A stretch of DNA of 64,000 nucleotides. Origin: Dehalococcoidia bacterium (GTDB lineage Bacteria; Chloroflexota; Dehalococcoidia; Lucifugimonadales; JAGWBF01). The notes beneath the pieces are model-generated. The model saw only the letters and a program-made list of their open reading frames with translations, made no database searches and was not told where the DNA came from. The translations under genes were made by a program, and so were the position numbers. This document shows, piece by piece, positions 1 through 8,242 of the stretch (position 1 is the first letter of the stretch; every line of letters begins with the position of its first letter). The stretch is taken from the NCBI GenBank assembly GCA_021295955.1, contig JAGWBJ010000001.1, positions 62,001 to 126,000 on the forward strand, written 5' to 3'.

Positions 1-668
1 TGGTGGACGGGCGCGGTGTCGAACTCCCTCTCCACCACCACGTCGGCTTCCTGGAACCCCTTGTCCAGGTCGCCGATCTCAAAGGTGAAGCGGTTGGCGA
101 CGTTGCTGCCCTTGCTGTCGTCGTCCCCAGAGAGAACGCCGCCCGTCCGTACGGTGGCGTCCTCTATGGTTGCCAACCGTTCGTGGACCAGGGGCGCGTC
201 GTCCCTCATCGCCTGCACCACGTTGAGGACGGGGGGAAGCACCTCGTAGTCCACATCTATCAGGGAGAGAGCCTCTTCGGCGATTTCGGCGGTGGTGGCG
301 GCCACCGCGGCGATTGCGTGCCCCTGATACAACGCCTTGTCGGCGGCCAGCACGTTGTTGCTGACGTACCGGGGGTTCGACATGGCCCCCTCGCCCAGGT
401 CCGCCGCCCGGCCCTCGGGCTGCGCCAGGTCCGCGGCCGTCGCCACGGCCTTGACACCGGGCAGCGCCAGGGCGCGGGTGAGGTCGATGGACTTGATGCG
501 GGCGTGGGCGTGGGGGCTCCTGAGCACCTTTCCGTGGAGCATGCCCGGGAGGCTTATATCGGCACCATACCGGGCGCGCCCCGTTACCTTGTCGGCGCCG
601 TCGTGGCGTATGGGCCGCTTGCCTACTACGTTGTACTCCTGGGTGGACAGTACGACGTTGGAAGTCAT
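1..668 (-). CDS. Molybdenum hydroxylase large (Mo-binding) subunit, xanthine/CO dehydrogenase-like, partial
   Basis: This is the first 222 residues of a molybdopterin-binding large subunit; the gene runs off the left edge. The N-terminus reads VVGKRPIRHDGADKVTGRARY, the usual opening of the aldehyde oxidase/xanthine dehydrogenase a/b hammerhead domain. Further on come DVDYEVLPPV and GDLDKGFQEADVVVEREF, both typical of that domain. The start overlaps the stop of the 2Fe-2S subunit gene (ATGA), so translation is probably coupled. The active-site loop that separates true CO dehydrogenase (AYxCSFR) from other hydroxylases lies outside the window, so the substrate cannot be told. The protein should form a heterotrimer with the two genes upstream. 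Confidence 0.9.
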   Translation of the reverse strand, partial: MTSNVVLSTQEYNVVGKRPIRHDGADKVTGRARYGADISLPGMLHGKVLRSPHAHARIKSIDLTRALALPGVKAVATAADLAQPEGRAADLGEGAMSNPRYVSNNVLAADKALYQGHAIAAVAATTAEIAEEALSLIDVDYEVLPPVLNVVQAMRDDAPLVHERLATIEDATVRTGGVLSGDDDSKGSNVANRFTFEIGDLDKGFQEADVVVEREFDTAPVH

Positions 669-1147
669 TGCGCCTTCGCCCCCATTTCCTCCGAGGCGCC
701 CAGCACGGCGCGCACTATCTTGTCGTACCCGGTGCACCGGCACAGGTTGCCCGCCAGCCAGTGGCGCACCCTCTGCTCCGTGGGCTTGGGCTCACTGTCC
801 AGCAGCGCCTTGGCGGCGACTATGAACCCCGGGGTGCATATGCCGCACTGCAGGGCCGCGTGCTCGAGGAAAGCCTGCTGGATGGGGTGGAGGCCGTTGG
901 CGTCGGCCACACCCTCGATGGTGGTTATGTCCTTCCCCTGGGCCTCGACGCCCAGGACGCAGCAGGAGTCCACGATGCGGCCGTCGAACAGCACGGTGCA
1001 AGCGCCGCAGTTGCCGTCGTTGCAGCCCTCCTTGGTGCCCGTCAGCGAGAGGACGTCCCGCAGGACTTCAAGCAGGCTCTGTCTGGCCTCACAGAGGAAC
1101 TCGGTGTCTTCTCCGTTGATCTTGGTCTGTACATGGACCTTGGCCAT
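665..1147 (-). CDS. (2Fe-2S)-binding subunit of molybdenum hydroxylase (CoxS/XdhC-like)
   Basis: This 160-residue protein carries two [2Fe-2S] clusters that pass electrons from the Mo site to FAD. The plant-ferredoxin-type domain has C42, C47, C50 (CNDGNCGACT) and a further Cys at 62 or 63. The C-terminal helical domain has CGIC at 101-104 and CRC at 136-138 in NLCRCTGYDKIV. Length and motif order are standard for CoxS. The gene starts 4 bp after the FAD-subunit stop and its own stop overlaps the start of the large subunit, so the order is M-S-L in one operon. No substrate specificity can be read from this subunit. Confidence 0.96.
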   Translation of the reverse strand: MAKVHVQTKINGEDTEFLCEARQSLLEVLRDVLSLTGTKEGCNDGNCGACTVLFDGRIVDSCCVLGVEAQGKDITTIEGVADANGLHPIQQAFLEHAALQCGICTPGFIVAAKALLDSEPKPTEQRVRHWLAGNLCRCTGYDKIVRAVLGASEEMGAKAQ

Positions 1148-1151
1148 CTCT

Positions 1152-2027
1152 CTAAGCCTCCCTCGCTCGGTCTATGGCGCCCTTCAGTGTCCTGCGTGTC
1201 AGCACTCCCACGAGGTGCTTACGCTGGGGGATGGTGCCGCGCATGTCGGCGATGGGCTTGGCAGCAGCCATTGCGGCCTCCGCGGCCTCTTCGATGGCGT
1301 CGTCGCTGACCTCTTTACCCGCCAGCGCATCTCCCGCTTCCTTCACATACAGGGGCGTGGGCGCGACGGACGCCAGGGACACCCGCGCCGACACGAAGGA
1401 CTTCCCCGAGGCGTCCAGCACCACCGAGGAGCCTACGCCGGCAACGGCGATGTCCATCTCGTTCCTGGGGATGAACCGCAAGTAGTGGGCCCCCGAGTGG
1501 GCCACTGGAGGTGGAAGGTGGATGGCCACCAGGAACTCGCCGTCCTCCAGCACATTCTGGCCGGGGGCCGTGCAGAAGTCCTCCGCAGCCACCGTCCGCG
1601 TGCCGTTGGGTCCGGCCACCTGGCAGGTGGCGCCCAGGACGATGAGGGGGGGTATGCCGTCGGCGCTGGGCGCGGCGTTGCACAGGTTGCCGCCCAGGCT
1701 CGCCCTGCCCTGGATCTGGATGCCACCTATCAGAGCCGCGCAGTCGATGAGGCCCGGATAGGCCTCGGATACAGCGGCGTTCTGGTAGATCCTGCAGCAC
1801 GGGACCGAGGCCCCAAGCTGGAGTCCGTCCTGGGGTGTATAGGATATCTCGTTGGTCTCGGGGATGTTCTTCGCATCCACGAGACGGTCCACCGTCCGGC
1901 GTCCGCTCCTGAGCTGGACCAGTATGTCGGTGCCGCCGGCCAGCACCATCGCTCGGCTACCCTTCTCCGCCAGCAGGGAAATAGCTTCGCCGACGGAACG
2001 AGGCGCCGCGTACTCGAAGTCTTTCAA
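1152..2027 (-). CDS. FAD-binding subunit of molybdenum hydroxylase (CoxM-like)
   Basis: This 291-residue flavoprotein subunit takes electrons from the 2Fe-2S subunit and passes them to the respiratory chain or another acceptor. It has the two FAD-pyrophosphate motifs of the family, AGGTDILVQL at about 30-39 and ASLGGNLCNAAPSADG at about 109-124, followed by the CO_deh_flav C-terminal domain. It is the first gene of the M-S-L operon. The start codon is preceded by GGAGGAGG, and a consensus promoter lies about 80-105 bp upstream. The length is normal for the family. Confidence 0.95.
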   Translation of the reverse strand: MKDFEYAAPRSVGEAISLLAEKGSRAMVLAGGTDILVQLRSGRRTVDRLVDAKNIPETNEISYTPQDGLQLGASVPCCRIYQNAAVSEAYPGLIDCAALIGGIQIQGRASLGGNLCNAAPSADGIPPLIVLGATCQVAGPNGTRTVAAEDFCTAPGQNVLEDGEFLVAIHLPPPVAHSGAHYLRFIPRNEMDIAVAGVGSSVVLDASGKSFVSARVSLASVAPTPLYVKEAGDALAGKEVSDDAIEEAAEAAMAAAKPIADMRGTIPQRKHLVGVLTRRTLKGAIDRAREA

Positions 2028-2094
2028 TGGCCCTCCTCCTCACACGTGTATTGGCCGGGAAAAGGCTCCCGGGCAAGGCGTATACAGCCCGGAT

Positions 2095-2107
2095 ATGCCT
2101 ATGGCAT
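2095..2107. promoter_or_regulatory. Palindrome at the molybdenum hydroxylase transcription start (operator candidate)
   Basis: ATGCC-TAT-GGCAT is a perfect 5-3-5 inverted repeat covering the expected +1 and touching the -10 of the operon promoter. The position suits a repressor, but no regulator gene is next to it. It could be chance in a short spacer. Confidence 0.35.
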
Positions 2108-2134
2108 CATATACGCTAAGCATACCCCTGTCAA
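2106..2134 (-). promoter_or_regulatory. Sigma70-type promoter for the molybdenum hydroxylase operon
   Basis: On the minus strand TTGACA (2134-2129) is followed by exactly 17 bp and then TATGAT (2111-2106), a perfect -35 and a 5/6 -10. The predicted start site is near 2099, giving a leader of about 72 nt before the FAD-subunit ATG. Confidence 0.85.
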
Positions 2135-2185
2135 TTGGATTCAGGCACGCCGGGGGAGCGGGAAACCGCCGCTGGAGGGGTCGCT

Positions 2186-3259
2186 ATAAGGCTCTGCGTC
2201 AGGATAGGTACCAGGCTCCTCCAGGACCACCCGGCCGGTCGACTTCACCGGCTGGCGCGTACCGCCGATGCCGCCGGGATCGACTCTCTGTGGGTGCCCG
2301 AGGCGCCCTTCTACTGGGACGCCTTCGCCATCTTGGGAAGCCTGGCGCGGACCACCCACCGGGTCAGGCTGGGGACCGGCGTTACGAGCCCATACTTGCG
2401 CCCTCCGCATCTCCTGGCCATGTCTGCGGCCACCCTGGACCGGCTGGCGGAGGGTAGGGCCTTCCTGGGCCTGGGACGCAGCCTGCCCCAATGGTACCGG
2501 AGGCTGCTGGGCATGGAGACCGGGGAACCGGTGAGGGTGATGGAGGAGACCCTGACGCTGCTGCGCCAATGGTGGCGTGCGCCCCACCAAGCGTCGTCCG
2601 CCGGACACTTTCAGGTCAGAGGGCTCCCCAGGTACACACACGGGCAACAGCCGGTGTTGCCCGTCTACCTGGCGGCCGTAGGTCCCCGGATGCGCCGTCT
2701 CGCGGCGCGCCTGGCCGACGGCGTGCTCCTTCAGTGGCCCACCGTCGATTTCGTGAGAAAGGCCGCCAAGGAAGCCCGGTATGAGGCCTCGGAGGCCGGC
2801 CGCTCCCCCGAAGAGCTCTCTTTGATCGTGGCCACCGCCGTGGAGGTGACCAGAGACACCGGGGCTGCCCTGGACGGGACCAGGCGGGAGCTGGCCCTTC
2901 ACCTGGTCGTCCCGGGTATGGAGAGGTCCATCACGGGGACGGAGCACGACGTGCCTTTGATGGTCTCCAACGTGCGGCAGGCCATGCGGGCTAAGGAGGT
3001 CCTGGACGGCGGGGGCTGGACCAGGGACTTCGAGCGGGTGGGCGACCTGGAAGCGGCGGCGCGGGCCATACCGGCAGACCTGGCTGCCCGCGTGGCCGCC
3101 GTGGGCCCCATCGACACGGTGAGGCGGCGTCTGGCCGAGTACCGGGACGCGGGCGCTACCCATTTCTTCGTACCCGCGCCCGCGGACCAGCCGTCAGAGG
3201 AGTACGCTGAGTACTTGGCAAGCATCTCACCCCCCGGGGAGACGGGCGGCGGAAGATGA
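2186..3259 (+). CDS. LLM class flavin-dependent oxidoreductase (F420/FMN, luciferase-like)
   Basis: This is a bacterial-luciferase-family TIM-barrel oxidoreductase of about 357 residues that probably uses F420 or FMN; the substrate is unknown. Family features are GIDSLWVPEAPFYWDA near the N-terminus, a strand-turn RLGTGVTSPYLRPPH, and VYLAAVGPRMRRLAARLADG in the middle. The start is unusual. The only ATG/GTG/TTG upstream of the conserved N-terminus is TTG at 2135, which directly abuts the divergent promoter's -35 and has no ribosome-binding site. An in-frame ATA at 2186 has GGAGGGG five bases before it and gives IRLCVRIGTRL, a family-like opening. I list from 2186; 2135 (374 residues) is the conventional alternative. 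The gene overlaps the SDR gene by 4 bp. Confidence 0.8.
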   Translation: MRLCVRIGTRLLQDHPAGRLHRLARTADAAGIDSLWVPEAPFYWDAFAILGSLARTTHRVRLGTGVTSPYLRPPHLLAMSAATLDRLAEGRAFLGLGRSLPQWYRRLLGMETGEPVRVMEETLTLLRQWWRAPHQASSAGHFQVRGLPRYTHGQQPVLPVYLAAVGPRMRRLAARLADGVLLQWPTVDFVRKAAKEARYEASEAGRSPEELSLIVATAVEVTRDTGAALDGTRRELALHLVVPGMERSITGTEHDVPLMVSNVRQAMRAKEVLDGGGWTRDFERVGDLEAAARAIPADLAARVAAVGPIDTVRRRLAEYRDAGATHFFVPAPADQPSEEYAEYLASISPPGETGGGR

Positions 3260-4014
3260 GCGGAGGGCGCGCGGCTGGAAAGGTGGTCCTGGTGACGGGC
3301 GGGGCCCGGGGCATCGGGGAGGCGATCGCGGCTCACCTCGCCGCCGAGGGGGCCAGGGTGGTTGTGGGGGATATCCTGGAGACCGAGGGCCAGCGGGTGG
3401 CCCAGGGCATCGCAGGCCGGGGAGGTAAGGGCATCTTTCATCCCCTGGACGTGACCCGGGAAGACCAGTGGGAGCAGGCTATCGCGGCGGCCGTGGACGC
3501 CTTCGGCGGGCTGGACGTGCTGGTAAACAACGCCGGCGTCGGCCAGCAGCTCGCCATAGAGGACACGGACGAGGCCGTATGGCAGCACACCATGGGCGTG
3601 AACGTCACGGGGGCGTTTCTGGGCACGAAGCACGCCGTCTCCAAGATGAGGAAGAACGGCGGCGGGTCCGTGGTGAACATCTCGTCCATGTCGGGCCTGG
3701 TGGCGGGCGGCACGTCGGCGGCGTACCACGCCTCCAAGGGCGCCATTCGGCTGCTGACCAAGGCCACCGCGGTGCAGTACGCCCGGGACCGCATCCGGGC
3801 CAACTCCGTCCACCCCGGCGTCATCGAGACTCCCATGACGCGGGACTTTCTGGCCGACCCGCGAAATCGCAGGGACAGGGAAGCGCGAACGCCCTTGGGA
3901 CGGATCGGCACGCCCCAGGATGTGGCCTACGGGGTCCTCTACCTGGCCTCCGACGAGTCCTCCTTCATGACCGGCAGCGAGCTGGTGATCGACGGCGGCC
4001 GGACGGCCATATAG
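3256..4014 (+). CDS. SDR family NAD(P)-dependent oxidoreductase
   Basis: This is a classical short-chain dehydrogenase of 252 residues. The cofactor motif TGGARGIG is at 14-21, NNAG at 91-94, and the catalytic Ser144-Tyr157-Lys161 set sits in ISSMSGLVAGGTSAAYHASK. D39 after the second strand (VVVGDI) suggests preference for NAD over NADP. The C-terminal half has the common HPGVIETPM and GSELVIDGG segments. Its ATG overlaps the stop of the LLM oxidoreductase, so the two are probably co-translated and may act on the same substrate. The substrate is not predictable. Confidence 0.93.
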   Translation: MSGGRAAGKVVLVTGGARGIGEAIAAHLAAEGARVVVGDILETEGQRVAQGIAGRGGKGIFHPLDVTREDQWEQAIAAAVDAFGGLDVLVNNAGVGQQLAIEDTDEAVWQHTMGVNVTGAFLGTKHAVSKMRKNGGGSVVNISSMSGLVAGGTSAAYHASKGAIRLLTKATAVQYARDRIRANSVHPGVIETPMTRDFLADPRNRRDREARTPLGRIGTPQDVAYGVLYLASDESSFMTGSELVIDGGRTAI

Positions 4015-4088
4015 CTACAGCCCTGAAGACGAAGGCGAGGATGACCAAGGCCTCCGCGGCAAGTCCGGGCCCAGGAAAGGTCGTGTGC

Positions 4089-5120
4089 ATGGAAGACCCC
4101 CCATCCCCCGGGCCGTTGCTGGAGCTCGGCACGGCGTACTGGACGAGCAAGGCGTTCCTCACTGCCTGCAACCTCGGGCTGTTCTCCCTGATCGAAGGGG
4201 GGAACGACACGGTGGAGCGGTTGGCCGGCGCACTGTCCCTCCCCCTGCGGGGGACCCGATACCTCCTCGAGGGCATGACGGCCCTGGGACTGCTGGAGAA
4301 GACCGGGGAGCAGTATCGCACGACGCCGTTGGCCTCTGCCCACCTGGTGGATGGCAAGCCGGAATACATGGGCGACCTGTTCGTGACCCTGGACCGCCAC
4401 TTCTTCGCCCCCTTCCAGGACCTGGAGACGGCCATGCGCCGCGATGGGCCGGTGTGGCCCGTGGACTCCCTGGGCCGGAGGGTCCCTCTTACGCCGGAGC
4501 AGTCGGAGCTGTTCACCAGAGGGATGCACGGTCTGACAGGCGCCACCGGCGCCGCCTTCGGGCGGGAGTGGGCCTCTGGACTCTCCTGCAGGCGCCATCT
4601 TCTGGACATTGGAGGCGGTTCCGGCGCCATGTCCATAGGGGCCGCCGGCCAGGCGCCGGGTCTCAGGGCCACGGTGCTGGACCGGCCCGTGCCCTGCGCG
4701 GTAGCACGGGAGTACATAGCCGCCGCCGGGCTCTCGGACCGTGTCGACACCCTGGAGTCGGACATCTTCGAAGACCCCTTCCCCGACGGGCCAGACGCGC
4801 ACCTGTACAGCAACGTGCTCCAGAACTACGGGGAGGACCGCTGCCGAGGGCTCCTGCAGAAGAGCTTCGGTGCGCTGCCGCCGGGAGGCGGGGTGGTCAT
4901 CGCGGAGCTCGTGCTGGACGATGAGCGGACCGGCCCGCCCTTCCCCGTGGCGTTCAACTTCCTCGCCCTGGTGGTGACCGAGAGAGGAGGGACCCGCACC
5001 TACGACGAATACCGCTCCTGGCTGGAGGAGGCGGGCTTCGTGGGAATAGAACTGCAACATCTCTTCGGTCCCACCAGCCTTGTCTTCGGGACCAAGCCGG
5101 AGGCGGGGCCGGCGGCTTGA
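4089..5120 (+). CDS. SAM-dependent O-methyltransferase (acetylserotonin/hydroxyneurosporene type)
   Basis: This 343-residue protein has an N-terminal winged-helix dimerisation domain (about 10-85) and a C-terminal Rossmann methyltransferase domain with the SAM loop DIGGGSG at 173-179. Such enzymes methylate small hydroxylated molecules. I chose ATG 4089 because AGGAAAGG lies 8 bases before it; an earlier ATG at 4041 has no spacing between its purine run and the codon. It follows the SDR gene by 74 bp in the same direction. The TGA stop lies inside the -35 box of the next gene's promoter. Confidence 0.88.
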   Translation: MEDPPSPGPLLELGTAYWTSKAFLTACNLGLFSLIEGGNDTVERLAGALSLPLRGTRYLLEGMTALGLLEKTGEQYRTTPLASAHLVDGKPEYMGDLFVTLDRHFFAPFQDLETAMRRDGPVWPVDSLGRRVPLTPEQSELFTRGMHGLTGATGAAFGREWASGLSCRRHLLDIGGGSGAMSIGAAGQAPGLRATVLDRPVPCAVAREYIAAAGLSDRVDTLESDIFEDPFPDGPDAHLYSNVLQNYGEDRCRGLLQKSFGALPPGGGVVIAELVLDDERTGPPFPVAFNFLALVVTERGGTRTYDEYRSWLEEAGFVGIELQHLFGPTSLVFGTKPEAGPAA

Positions 5121-5145
5121 CAGTCCCCAAGGGCCCGTTCACAAT
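5117..5145 (+). promoter_or_regulatory. Sigma70-type promoter for the serine hydrolase gene
   Basis: TTGACA (5117-5122) is followed by 17 bp and CACAAT (5140-5145, 4/6 match). The -35 box contains the stop codon of the upstream methyltransferase gene. The predicted start near 5152 leaves a leader of about 110 nt, which contains a 7-bp hairpin (ACCGGCG-TG-CGCCGGT, 5219-5234). Confidence 0.6.
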
Positions 5146-5262
5146 CGGGAGCACCGGCCCTCCAAACCACTCTATCCCGGGGGAGACGGCAGACCTTGGG
5201 GCTCATCCAGGGCCCTGGACCGGCGTGCGCCGGTGCGGGGCAGCAGGGAACGAGGTGGAGCG

Positions 5263-6408
5263 ATGGCGACAAAGGCCAACGAGATAGTCCAGAAGGCGGT
5301 GGATACCGCCATCGAAGAGGGCGGGGAGATTGGAGTCCAGGTGGCAGCCTACTTGGACGGAGAGCTGGCTGTCGACGTATGTGGAGGCGTGGCCGACGAC
5401 ACCACCGGAAGGCAGGTGGACGGGGAGACGGCGTTCCCCGTGTTCTCCGTGATCAAGGCGGTCACAGCCACGGCGCTGCACATCCAGGCCGAGAAAGGGC
5501 TGGTGGACTATCACGCTCCTGTCGCCCAATACTGGCCCGAGTTCGGGAAACACGGCAAGGACAAGGGCACGGTGTACGACGCCCTCACTCACCGCATCGG
5601 CGTGCCCCTGATGCCGGTGTCCGTGACGCCGGACCTGATGTGCGACTGGGACTGGATGGTGGACCAGCTTGCGGAGATGCATCCTCTATTCGAGCCGGGC
5701 ACCAAGAGCGGGTACATGGCGTACACCTTCGGCTGGGTGGTGGGCGAGGTCGTGCGCCGTACGGACCCCAAGGAGCGCCCTTTCGCCGTGTTCATCCAAG
5801 AGGAGATCTGCCAGCCGCTGGGCATCGATTCCCTCTGGGCGGGAATCCCCGCCGACGTGAATCCCAGGGTGGCCCGCCTCATCGACATGCCGGCGGCCCG
5901 GGCCGGGATGGCCCCCGACTCCCTGATGCCCCGGGCGATGCCGCCCCAGGTCGCCACCATACAAGAAGTGTTCGGGCGGCCGGACGTCAGGCAGGCGTGC
6001 ATCCCCGGCGCTCAGGGGATCATGAACGCCCGCAGCGGCGCCCGCTTCTTCGCCATGCTGGCCAACGGGGGCGAGCTGGACGGGGTGCGTCTGCTGTCCG
6101 AGGACCGGGTCCGGACATTCAACGTCCCGCGGCCGCCCTCCGACTGGGACCCGGTGCACGGGGTGCCCCACAAGGGGACCATCGGAGGATTCCACGTGCC
6201 TGGGAGCCCCGGGATGTGGCCCGCGGGAACGAACCCCCGGGTGTTCGGCCACAACGCCGCCGGGGGGACGGTAGGATGGGCAGACCCGGACGCACGCCTG
6301 GGCGTTATGATCACCCACAACCGCATGTTCCCCCACGGCGCCCGGGAAGACAATCCTCTGTTCCCCATCGGAGAGGCCGTCAGGGAGGCGCTGGGGGTGC
6401 GGGGCTAA
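5263..6408 (+). CDS. Serine hydrolase, beta-lactamase/class C (EstB) family
   Basis: This 381-residue protein of the beta-lactamase/penicillin-binding-protein fold carries SVIK at 62-65, the SxxK nucleophile motif, preceded by DGETAFPVF as in class C esterases. A tyrosine motif (SGYMAYTFGWVVGEV) stands where YxN or YxS is usual, and HNAAGGTVGWADP near the C-terminus fits the third active-site element. No signal peptide is visible, so it is likely a cytoplasmic esterase or amidase rather than a true beta-lactamase. The ATG follows GGTGGAG at short spacing. It converges on the next gene with 10 bp between the stops. Confidence 0.88.
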   Translation: MATKANEIVQKAVDTAIEEGGEIGVQVAAYLDGELAVDVCGGVADDTTGRQVDGETAFPVFSVIKAVTATALHIQAEKGLVDYHAPVAQYWPEFGKHGKDKGTVYDALTHRIGVPLMPVSVTPDLMCDWDWMVDQLAEMHPLFEPGTKSGYMAYTFGWVVGEVVRRTDPKERPFAVFIQEEICQPLGIDSLWAGIPADVNPRVARLIDMPAARAGMAPDSLMPRAMPPQVATIQEVFGRPDVRQACIPGAQGIMNARSGARFFAMLANGGELDGVRLLSEDRVRTFNVPRPPSDWDPVHGVPHKGTIGGFHVPGSPGMWPAGTNPRVFGHNAAGGTVGWADPDARLGVMITHNRMFPHGAREDNPLFPIGEAVREALGVRG

Positions 6409-6418
6409 CGCCGCAAGC

Positions 6419-7243
6419 CTAGTTGCGCCGGGCGATCTCCTCCCAGATGGCCCGGATCTGGTCCTTCACCCGCTTGGCGTCCTCGGATGCCGGCGAGGCG
6501 TCCAGGTACTCCTGGAGGCTCTCCGCCGCCCGCCTCTGCTCTCCCAGGAGCAGGTGGAGGGCCGCCTTGTCCCGGAAGGTCCGGGGTATGTCGGGCTGGA
6601 CTATCGCGATACGCTCCGTTGCCGCCAGGGCCCGCCGGAAGTCCTTCCTACGACCATAGACGTTCCTGAGGTTGGATAGGACGCGTACCAGGATCGTCTT
6701 CTTGGTGCAGGGCGCAAGGAACTCCTCCTGGAACTCCGCCCGCCCTTGGAAGGTCGTCTGAAACAGCCTCTCGCAGTCCCCGCGGGATAGCAGCCTGCCT
6801 CCGTTGAAGGGGTCCACGTAAAGCTCCCACTCGGGCGGGCCGTGCCTCAGGATGAAGTGTCCGGGGAGGCTTATACCCTCCAGGACCATGCCAAGCCTCC
6901 GGGCCACCTCCATGTAGACTATGCTCAGGGTTATGGGGATGCCCAGCCTGCGGTCCATGACCCGGTTCAGGTAGCTGTTCTGCGGGTCATAGTAGTCGTC
7001 GGTGTTGCCGCCGAAGCCCTGCTCGAAGAACAGATACCGGCTGAGCCGCCACAGCGTCGCCGCCGGTCCATCCCCTTCCGCAGGATGGGTCCGGGCCTCC
7101 CGGGCCATCTGGTCCAGCGCCCCAATGTACGCCCGTGTATCCAGCTCCGGGTACTCGTCGCCCGCGATGTAGAGGACGGCCTCGACCAGGGAGATGTCCT
7201 CTTCCTCCCGGCTGACCATGTCGGCAAGCAGGCTACGGAACAC
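6419..7243 (-). CDS. SirB1-type transglutaminase-like/TPR protein
   Basis: This 274-residue protein belongs to the SirB1/YchA family: a transglutaminase-like fold followed by TPR-like helices. The segments NSYLNRVMDRRLGIPITLS and GISLPGHFILR are characteristic. As in other members the usual catalytic Cys is missing from the first segment; the conserved GHF and DPFNGG remain. The C-terminal 80 residues form two helical repeats. The start is GTG at 7243 with GAGGT eight bases upstream. The biochemical role is unknown. It lies just downstream of the ribosomal cluster, separated by a hairpin. Confidence 0.85.
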   Translation of the reverse strand: MFRSLLADMVSREEEDISLVEAVLYIAGDEYPELDTRAYIGALDQMAREARTHPAEGDGPAATLWRLSRYLFFEQGFGGNTDDYYDPQNSYLNRVMDRRLGIPITLSIVYMEVARRLGMVLEGISLPGHFILRHGPPEWELYVDPFNGGRLLSRGDCERLFQTTFQGRAEFQEEFLAPCTKKTILVRVLSNLRNVYGRRKDFRRALAATERIAIVQPDIPRTFRDKAALHLLLGEQRRAAESLQEYLDASPASEDAKRVKDQIRAIWEEIARRN

Positions 7244-7284
7244 GCGTCAGGACCTCGGTTGCAGAAGCGATGCCGCCAGGCCAT

Positions 7285-7300
7285 GCCGAGGACCCTCGGC
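7285..7300 (-). terminator. Hairpin after rpsI, possible terminator or processing site
   Basis: GCCGAGG-AC-CCTCGGC is a perfect 7-bp stem with a 2-base loop about 30 nt past the rpsI stop. There is no run of T after it, so it is not a classical intrinsic terminator. Position at the end of the 37-gene cluster is the main support. Confidence 0.4.
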
Positions 7301-7330
7301 AAGCCGGGATGCCGACCCCCCGGGGCCAGA

Positions 7331-7759
7331 CTAGCGCTTGGTGTACTGGGGAGCGCGGCGGGCGCGCTTCAAGCCGTACTTCTTGCTTTCCTTGATGCGG
7401 GAATCCCTGGTTAGCAACCCGTAGCGGCGCAGGGTAGTCTTCAGGGTCTCGTCGTAGATAGCCAGAGCCCTGGATATGCCGTGCCGCACGGCCTCGGCCT
7501 GGGCCGATACACCGCCACCCTGGACCTTGGCCACGACGGTGAACCTGGACATGGAGTCGGTGACGCGCATGGGCTGGCGTACCGTGCTCTGCCAGGCGGG
7601 CCAGGGGAAGGCTTCCTCCAAGGGCTTGCCGTTGACCTGCACCTGTCCCGCCAGGCCCACCCGATCGGGGGACAGGTTGGGATAGAGCCTCACCTTGGCG
7701 ATGGCCCTCTTACGCTTGCCGGTGCCGTAGTAGTACTGTGAAGTCTGATCCTCGACCAC
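7331..7759 (-). CDS. rpsI: 30S ribosomal protein S9
   Basis: This 142-residue S9 of the 30S head has the family opening YYYGTGKRKRAIAKVRL and the basic C-terminal tail KRARRAPQYTKR, whose last residues reach the P-site tRNA. It is the last gene of the cluster and follows rplM by 8 bp, the usual L13-S9 pair. The length is slightly above the usual 130 because of about ten extra N-terminal residues. Confidence 0.98.
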   Translation of the reverse strand: MVEDQTSQYYYGTGKRKRAIAKVRLYPNLSPDRVGLAGQVQVNGKPLEEAFPWPAWQSTVRQPMRVTDSMSRFTVVAKVQGGGVSAQAEAVRHGISRALAIYDETLKTTLRRYGLLTRDSRIKESKKYGLKRARRAPQYTKR

Positions 7760-7767
7760 TTGAGCCC

Positions 7768-8229
7768 CTACCTTCCTTCAGTGTCCTCGGCCCCTGCGCC
7801 GGAGGCGGCCCCTGTCTGGGCCGCATGGGGGTGCGAGTCCCCCGAGTATATCTTCAGCCTGCGCAGCATATCCCTGCCCCGCTTGGTCTTGGGCAGCATT
7901 CCCCGCACGGCAAGTTGGACGACCCGGTCCGGCCGGGACTCCATCATGTCCCGAAGCAGGTGCGACTTCAGGTTTCCAATGTACCCGGTGTGATGGTAGT
8001 AGGTCTTCTGCATCAGCTTCCGCCCGGTGAGCCTCACCTTGGCGGCGTTGACCACCACCACGTAGTCGCCGGTCAGTATGTGGGGCGTATAGATGGCCTT
8101 GTCCTTGCCCTGAAGCCGCCGGGATATCCTGGTCGCCAGCCTTCCCAACGTCTGTCCCGTGGCGTCTATCACATGCCACTGGGAGTCGACCTCCGTCGGC
8201 TTGGCCATGTAGGTCTTGTTACGTTTCAT
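7768..8229 (-). CDS. rplM: 50S ribosomal protein L13
   Basis: L13 of 153 residues, an early 50S assembly protein. The conserved segments KTYMAKPTEVDSQWHVIDA, GDYVVVVNAAKVRLTGRK and AVRGMLPKTKRGRDMLRRLK are intact. About ten residues of a small, acidic tail (GAASGAGAEDTEGR) follow the normal end at HPHAAQ. It sits between truA and rpsI with gaps of 13 and 8 bp. Confidence 0.98.
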   Translation of the reverse strand: MKRNKTYMAKPTEVDSQWHVIDATGQTLGRLATRISRRLQGKDKAIYTPHILTGDYVVVVNAAKVRLTGRKLMQKTYYHHTGYIGNLKSHLLRDMMESRPDRVVQLAVRGMLPKTKRGRDMLRRLKIYSGDSHPHAAQTGAASGAGAEDTEGR

Positions 8230-8242
8230 TGCCGTTCTCGTC

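Noticed and set aside
3-2189. A 728-codon plus-strand frame across the left end.
   Set aside because: It is antisense to the three molybdenum hydroxylase subunits, which have complete family motifs on the minus strand.
5219-5234. Terminator hairpin between methyltransferase and serine hydrolase.
   Set aside because: It is downstream of the serine hydrolase promoter and has no T-run, so it is more likely leader structure or chance.
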